From NCBI GenBank assembly GCA_049322695.1, contig JBMORW010000064.1:1-64000 (forward strand): DNA of 64,000 nt, given 5' to 3'. A program made the translations under genes and the position numbers. Shown here one piece after another: positions 60,499 through 64,000 of this stretch; position 1 is the stretch's first letter, and every line of letters starts with the position of its first letter. The notes under the pieces are model-generated. The model was given only the letters and a program-made list of their open reading frames with translations. It did no database searches and was not told the origin of the DNA. This DNA is from CALGKJ01 sp049322695 (lineage in GTDB: Bacteria > Bacillota > Clostridia > Lutisporales > Lutisporaceae).

Positions 60499-60768
60499 GC
60501 AATATATTACGAATTCTGGCTTTTAAGCACATTGTTAAAAAATAAACAAAAAATAAATATACCCAATAAGGGTAAAAATATGATAACATAGAATTAGTTA
60601 AGAAGGAAAACTTGCAAGATAGAATCAAAAATGAAAGTTATATTTCAAAATGACTGCGAGACGTTCATTTTCAATATGACTTTTCGTTTTGTTTATGGTG
60701 GCAGGTATGACCTTAACATAATTCAGCGCACTATTTTAAATATACTTAAAATCTTGAGGAGGGTAATC

Positions 60769-62448
60769 ATGTTTGACAAAGAAAAGACTACTCAGATCAA
60801 AGAAGCGACAGAACATTGGGAAAATACGGTCATAGCCAAATCCTTGGCTAAAGCTCCTGAGAAAAAGCTTAAGTTCAAGACTTCATCCGACATCGAAATC
60901 AAAAGAGTTTATACGCCGGCTGATATAGCTGAGCTTGACTATGAGAGAGATTTGTCCTTCCCGGGGGAGTATCCTTACACAAGAGGAGTTCAACCCACTA
61001 TGTACAGGGGCAAATCTTGGACAATGAGGCAGTATGCCGGTTTTGCTACTGCTGAAGAATCAAACAAGAGGTACAAATATCTTTTGGAGCATGGACAAAC
61101 AGGACTATCGGTTGCTTTTGACCTGCCTACACAAATAGGCTATGACTCAGACCATCCGTTGTCAGAAGGCGAGGTAGGTAAGGTAGGAGTTGCTATAGAT
61201 TCATTGAAGGATATGGAAGTGCTGTTTGATGGCATTCCGTTGGATAAGATAACAACTTCAATGACAATTAATGCACCTGCATCAGTATTACTGGCAATGT
61301 ATATTGCAGTAGCTGAAAAGCAGGGCTTAACTGCAGATGCTCTGTCCGGTACTATACAAAATGATATTTTGAAAGAGTACATAGCAAGGGGTACTTACAT
61401 ATTCCCCGTAGAACCTTCAATGCGTCTTATAACCAATATATTTGAATATTGTTCAAAGCATGTGCCCAAGTGGAATACGATTTCCATCAGTGGCTATCAT
61501 ATCAGAGAAGCAGGCTCATCAGCAGTTCAAGAGGTTGCATTTACATTGGCTGACGGTATCGCATATGTAGAAGCAGCTATGAAAGCCGGACTTGATGTTG
61601 ATGATTTTGCACCCAGACTGTCATTCTTCTTTAATGCCCACAATGATCTTTTGGAGGAAGTTGCAAAATTCAGAGCTGCCAGAAGACTTTGGGCAAAAAT
61701 AATGAGGGACAGATTTAAAGCTAAAAGTGCAAAGTCCTGGATGCTGAGATTCCATACTCAAACAGGCGGTTCTACATTGACAGCACAGCAGCCGGACAAC
61801 AATATAGTAAGAGTTGCAATTCAGACTCTTGCGGCTGTACTGGGCGGCACTCAGTCACTTCATACAAACTCCAAGGATGAGGCTCTGGCACTTCCTACGG
61901 AGGATTCGGTAAGAATAGCTCTCAGAACACAACAGATAATTGATAATGAGAGCGGTGTTACAGAGACAATAGATCCTCTTGCAGGTTCATACTATGTTGA
62001 AAGCCTTACTAACCAAATAGAAGAAAAGGCAATGGAATATATAAATAAGATAGATGAAATGGGTGGAGCTGCAAAGGCAATAGAAAGAGGATATGTACAG
62101 CAGGAAATACAGGACAGCTCCTATAGATATCAAATGGAAATAGAATCAGGCGACAGAGTCATAGTAGGAATGAATAAGTTCAAGATTGCAGAAGAGCCGC
62201 CAAAGGGGTTACTAAAGGTAGATCCTATAGTTGGTGAGCTTCAGGCTAAGAAGCTGGCAGAACTAAGAGCTGCGAGAGACAATGCAAAGGTAACATCTGC
62301 ACTTGAAGCATTAAGGAAGGCTGCACAGGGAGATGACAACCTGATGCCTTTCATATTGGATGCAGTAAGAGCATATGCAACACTGGGCGAAATCTGCGGA
62401 ATATTAAGAGAAGTTTTTGGGGAATATCAACAAACGGTGATATTATAA
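60769..62448 (+). CDS. Methylmalonyl-CoA mutase, large (catalytic) subunit
   Basis: 559 residues, TIM-barrel substrate domain without the B12 domain, which is encoded by the next gene. EYPYTRGVQPTMYRGKSWTM near residue 65 keeps the Tyr (TMY) and SGTIQNDILKEYIARGTYIF near 195 keeps the Arg that bind the methylmalonyl carboxylate in P. shermanii mutase (Tyr89 and Arg207 there), which supports methylmalonyl-CoA over isobutyryl-CoA as substrate. FHTQTGGSTLTAQQPDNNIV is another landmark. It interconverts methylmalonyl- and succinyl-CoA using adenosylcobalamin. ATG at 60769 follows GAGGAGGG; the frame is open upstream to 60631 without a ribosome site. Confidence 0.93.
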   Translation: MFDKEKTTQIKEATEHWENTVIAKSLAKAPEKKLKFKTSSDIEIKRVYTPADIAELDYERDLSFPGEYPYTRGVQPTMYRGKSWTMRQYAGFATAEESNKRYKYLLEHGQTGLSVAFDLPTQIGYDSDHPLSEGEVGKVGVAIDSLKDMEVLFDGIPLDKITTSMTINAPASVLLAMYIAVAEKQGLTADALSGTIQNDILKEYIARGTYIFPVEPSMRLITNIFEYCSKHVPKWNTISISGYHIREAGSSAVQEVAFTLADGIAYVEAAMKAGLDVDDFAPRLSFFFNAHNDLLEEVAKFRAARRLWAKIMRDRFKAKSAKSWMLRFHTQTGGSTLTAQQPDNNIVRVAIQTLAAVLGGTQSLHTNSKDEALALPTEDSVRIALRTQQIIDNESGVTETIDPLAGSYYVESLTNQIEEKAMEYINKIDEMGGAAKAIERGYVQQEIQDSSYRYQMEIESGDRVIVGMNKFKIAEEPPKGLLKVDPIVGELQAKKLAELRAARDNAKVTSALEALRKAAQGDDNLMPFILDAVRAYATLGEICGILREVFGEYQQTVIL

Positions 62449-62545
62449 ATCAGTCGCTAGGTACTGGTTACTAGACACTGGGATTAAGAACTGCTTCGAA
62501 GGTTAACCTTAATTACTAGTGACTAGCGACCAGTGACCAGTGACA
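62449..62545. repeat. Low-complexity inverted-repeat element, copy 10
   Basis: Left arm CAGTCGCTAGGTACTGGTT and ACTAGACACTGG, right arm ACTAGTGACTAGCGACCAG and TGACCAGTGAC, roughly reverse complements. The centre contains AAGGTTAACCTT. It separates the two mutase subunit genes. Confidence 0.7.
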
Positions 62546-62592
62546 TATGTTGTCAGACGTAACGACAAAATTTTAATTTTGGAGGTATAATC

Positions 62593-62991
62593 ATGAATCG
62601 ACCAATCAGAGTAGTAGTAGCTAAGCCAGGTCTTGATGGTCACGACAGAGGAGCTAAGGTTGTAGCAAGAGCTTTGAGAGATGCAGGAATGGAAGTTATA
62701 TATACAGGTTTAAGGCAGACACCTGAGCAAATTGTTGAAACAGCTATACAGGAGGATGCAGATGTAGTAGCAATGAGCCTGCTTTCAGGCGCTCATAATC
62801 ACCTTTTTCCCAAAGTTGTCAATCTTCTGAAGGAAAGAGGAGCCGACGATGTATTGGTAGTTGGCGGAGGCGTAATACCTGAAGATGATATACCTGGGCT
62901 TATTGAGGCGGGTATAGCAGCAATATTCACACCGGGAACACCAACATCAGTTACTATAGACTTTATCAGAAATAATCTGAAGAGAGCGTAA
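62593..62991 (+). CDS. Cobalamin-binding small subunit of methylmalonyl-CoA mutase
   Basis: 132 residues, a stand-alone B12-binding domain. AKPGLDGHDRGAKVVARAL has the D-x-H-x-x-G motif whose His replaces dimethylbenzimidazole on cobalt. MSLLSGAH (S-x-L) and VVGGGVIPEDD (G-G) complete the base-on/His-off cobalamin site. It pairs with the large subunit upstream. GGAGGT lies before the ATG; the MeaB gene starts 9 nt downstream. Confidence 0.96.
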   Translation: MNRPIRVVVAKPGLDGHDRGAKVVARALRDAGMEVIYTGLRQTPEQIVETAIQEDADVVAMSLLSGAHNHLFPKVVNLLKERGADDVLVVGGGVIPEDDIPGLIEAGIAAIFTPGTPTSVTIDFIRNNLKRA

Positions 62992-63000
62992 GGTGGTTCT

Positions 63001-63939
63001 ATGGATATAAAGGCAGGCTTGCTTAATGGTGACAAAAGAGCCTGTGCCAGATTTATATCAATGGTTGAAAATGAGGATGAACATGCAATAGATATATTGA
63101 AGGATTTGTACAAATATACCGGTAAGGCAAGAGTAATCGGTATAACCGGTCCTCCCGGAGCAGGGAAAAGTACTGTAACCGACAAGCTGGCAAAGCTGCT
63201 TCGAACAAGGGATAAGAAGGTAGGGATAATAGCTGTTGACCCTACCAGTCCTTTTACGGGAGGAGCAATTTTGGGAGACAGGGTAAGAATGTCCGATCTC
63301 AATACAGATCCGGGAGTATTTATAAGAAGTATGGGCACCAGAGGTGCGTTAGGTGGGCTGTCTAAGGCAGCCCATGGTGCTGTAAAAGTACTTGATATTT
63401 TTGGCATGGATTACATTTTTATCGAGACTGTGGGTGTAGGTCAGTCAGAGGTTGATATTGTTAAGCTTGCAGATACGGTGGTTATGGTTATGGTGCCGGG
63501 GCTTGGCGATGATATACAGGCTATCAAGGCAGGCATTATGGAAATAGGAGATGTATTTGCAGTAAACAAATCAGACAGGGATGGAGCGGAACGTACTGCT
63601 GCAGAAATAGAAACTATGCTGGATTTTAATAAAAACTCCGAATACAGGCCTCCTGTAATAAATGTTATCGCAAAGGACAATAAGAATATAGAAGAGCTGA
63701 TGGATGCCATAGACAAGCATTATGAGCATCTTATTGCCAGCGGCGGTTTTGAAAGAAGAAGAAAAGAAAGCCTCAGAACAGAAATATTGGAAATATTTAA
63801 GTACAACATGGTCAAATCAGTAATGGATGCAAGCGACGGCAGCGAACTGATTGACAGATTGGTAATGGATACGGCAGATAAGAATACTGACCCGTATACC
63901 GCTGCAATGAAGCTTTTTTCCCAGTTAAAAAATATGTAA
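63001..63939 (+). CDS. meaB: MeaB-type G-protein chaperone of methylmalonyl-CoA mutase
   Basis: 312 residues. Walker A GITGPPGAGKSTVTDKLAK near residue 46, DPTSPFTGGAILGDRVRMSD near 83, FIETVGVGQSEVDIVKLADT near 140 and the guanine-specific NKSD near 185. MeaB/ArgK GTPases guard and repair the adenosylcobalamin mutase; older annotations call them LAO/AO transport ATPase. AAGGTGG precedes the ATG. Last complete gene of the window. Confidence 0.96.
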   Translation: MDIKAGLLNGDKRACARFISMVENEDEHAIDILKDLYKYTGKARVIGITGPPGAGKSTVTDKLAKLLRTRDKKVGIIAVDPTSPFTGGAILGDRVRMSDLNTDPGVFIRSMGTRGALGGLSKAAHGAVKVLDIFGMDYIFIETVGVGQSEVDIVKLADTVVMVMVPGLGDDIQAIKAGIMEIGDVFAVNKSDRDGAERTAAEIETMLDFNKNSEYRPPVINVIAKDNKNIEELMDAIDKHYEHLIASGGFERRRKESLRTEILEIFKYNMVKSVMDASDGSELIDRLVMDTADKNTDPYTAAMKLFSQLKNM

Positions 63940-64000
63940 TTATTGGACAATAGGACATATTAAATGTAGAATGTATTATGAAAACAATTTTTCTATAAAG

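Noticed and set aside
60280..60768. Cobalamin riboswitch upstream of the B12-dependent mutase
   Set aside because: No B12-box-like core was found; only the low-complexity repeat and a 15-bp inverted repeat are present.

Overview
The window is chromosomal DNA from a low-GC, endospore-forming Firmicute. The presence of anaerobe-type genes, the gene content around the sporulation loci and the frequent GTG/TTG starts behind strong AGGAGG-type ribosome binding sites point to the class Clostridia; I do not assign a genus. The right half keeps the gene order of the Bacillus subtilis purR-to-ftsH region almost gene for gene: purR, spoVG, glmU, prs, pth, mfd, spoVT, spoVB-like, yabN/mazG, rqcP, yabP, yabQ, divIC, yabR, spoIIE, yabS, yabT, tilS, hpt, ftsH. 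Insertions relative to that order are ndk and nadABC (28.7-32.8 kb), prsA plus a tandem repeat array (39.8-41.2 kb), hup (45.3 kb), a Ppx/GppA phosphatase, a tRNA cluster and a GH26-like lipoprotein (48-51.3 kb).

Layout. 0-0.9 kb: 5' part of proS on the minus strand with its T-box leader. 1-5.2 kb: a small membrane protein, a CorA-type magnesium channel, and a three-gene set of MerR regulator, GyrI-like ligand-binding protein and BtrH-like protein. 5.3-7.5 kb (minus): a TIM-barrel epimerase-like protein and an RlmI-like rRNA methyltransferase. 7.7-21.6 kb: a long plus-strand operon joining an ABC exporter (ATPase and permease) to secreted/membrane proteins, a MoxR AAA+ ATPase, a DUF58 protein and two membrane-anchored von Willebrand A proteins, ending in an MFS transporter. 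21.6-24.6 kb (minus): a CheA-like multidomain kinase carrying its own REC and CheX domains, with a CheY-like partner. 24.8-26.2 kb (minus): murC. 26.5-59.8 kb: the purR-ftsH sporulation, division and translation-quality block, with nadABC inside it. 59.9-64 kb: a hotdog thioesterase and the split adenosylcobalamin-dependent methylmalonyl-CoA mutase (large subunit, B12 subunit, MeaB chaperone).

The genes fit a spore former that makes NAD de novo from aspartate (nadABC), makes UDP-GlcNAc and PRPP (glmU, prs), regulates purine metabolism (purR, hpt), and handles propionyl/methylmalonyl-CoA. SpoVG, SpoVT, SpoVB, YabP, YabQ and SpoIIE cover several stages of sporulation. RqcP, Pth, YabR and TilS serve translation; Mfd couples transcription to repair; FtsH and PrsA handle protein quality control.

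The most unusual non-coding content is (1) about ten intergenic copies of a low-complexity, imperfect inverted-repeat element whose arms are degenerate 7-8 nt tandem words and whose centres often hold small hairpins with 3-nt loops; (2) a 120-bp tandem array between prsA and spoVT with compensatory changes in its stems; and (3) a duplicated 3' half of tRNA-Met with its terminator, separated by about 215 bp of potentially structured DNA.
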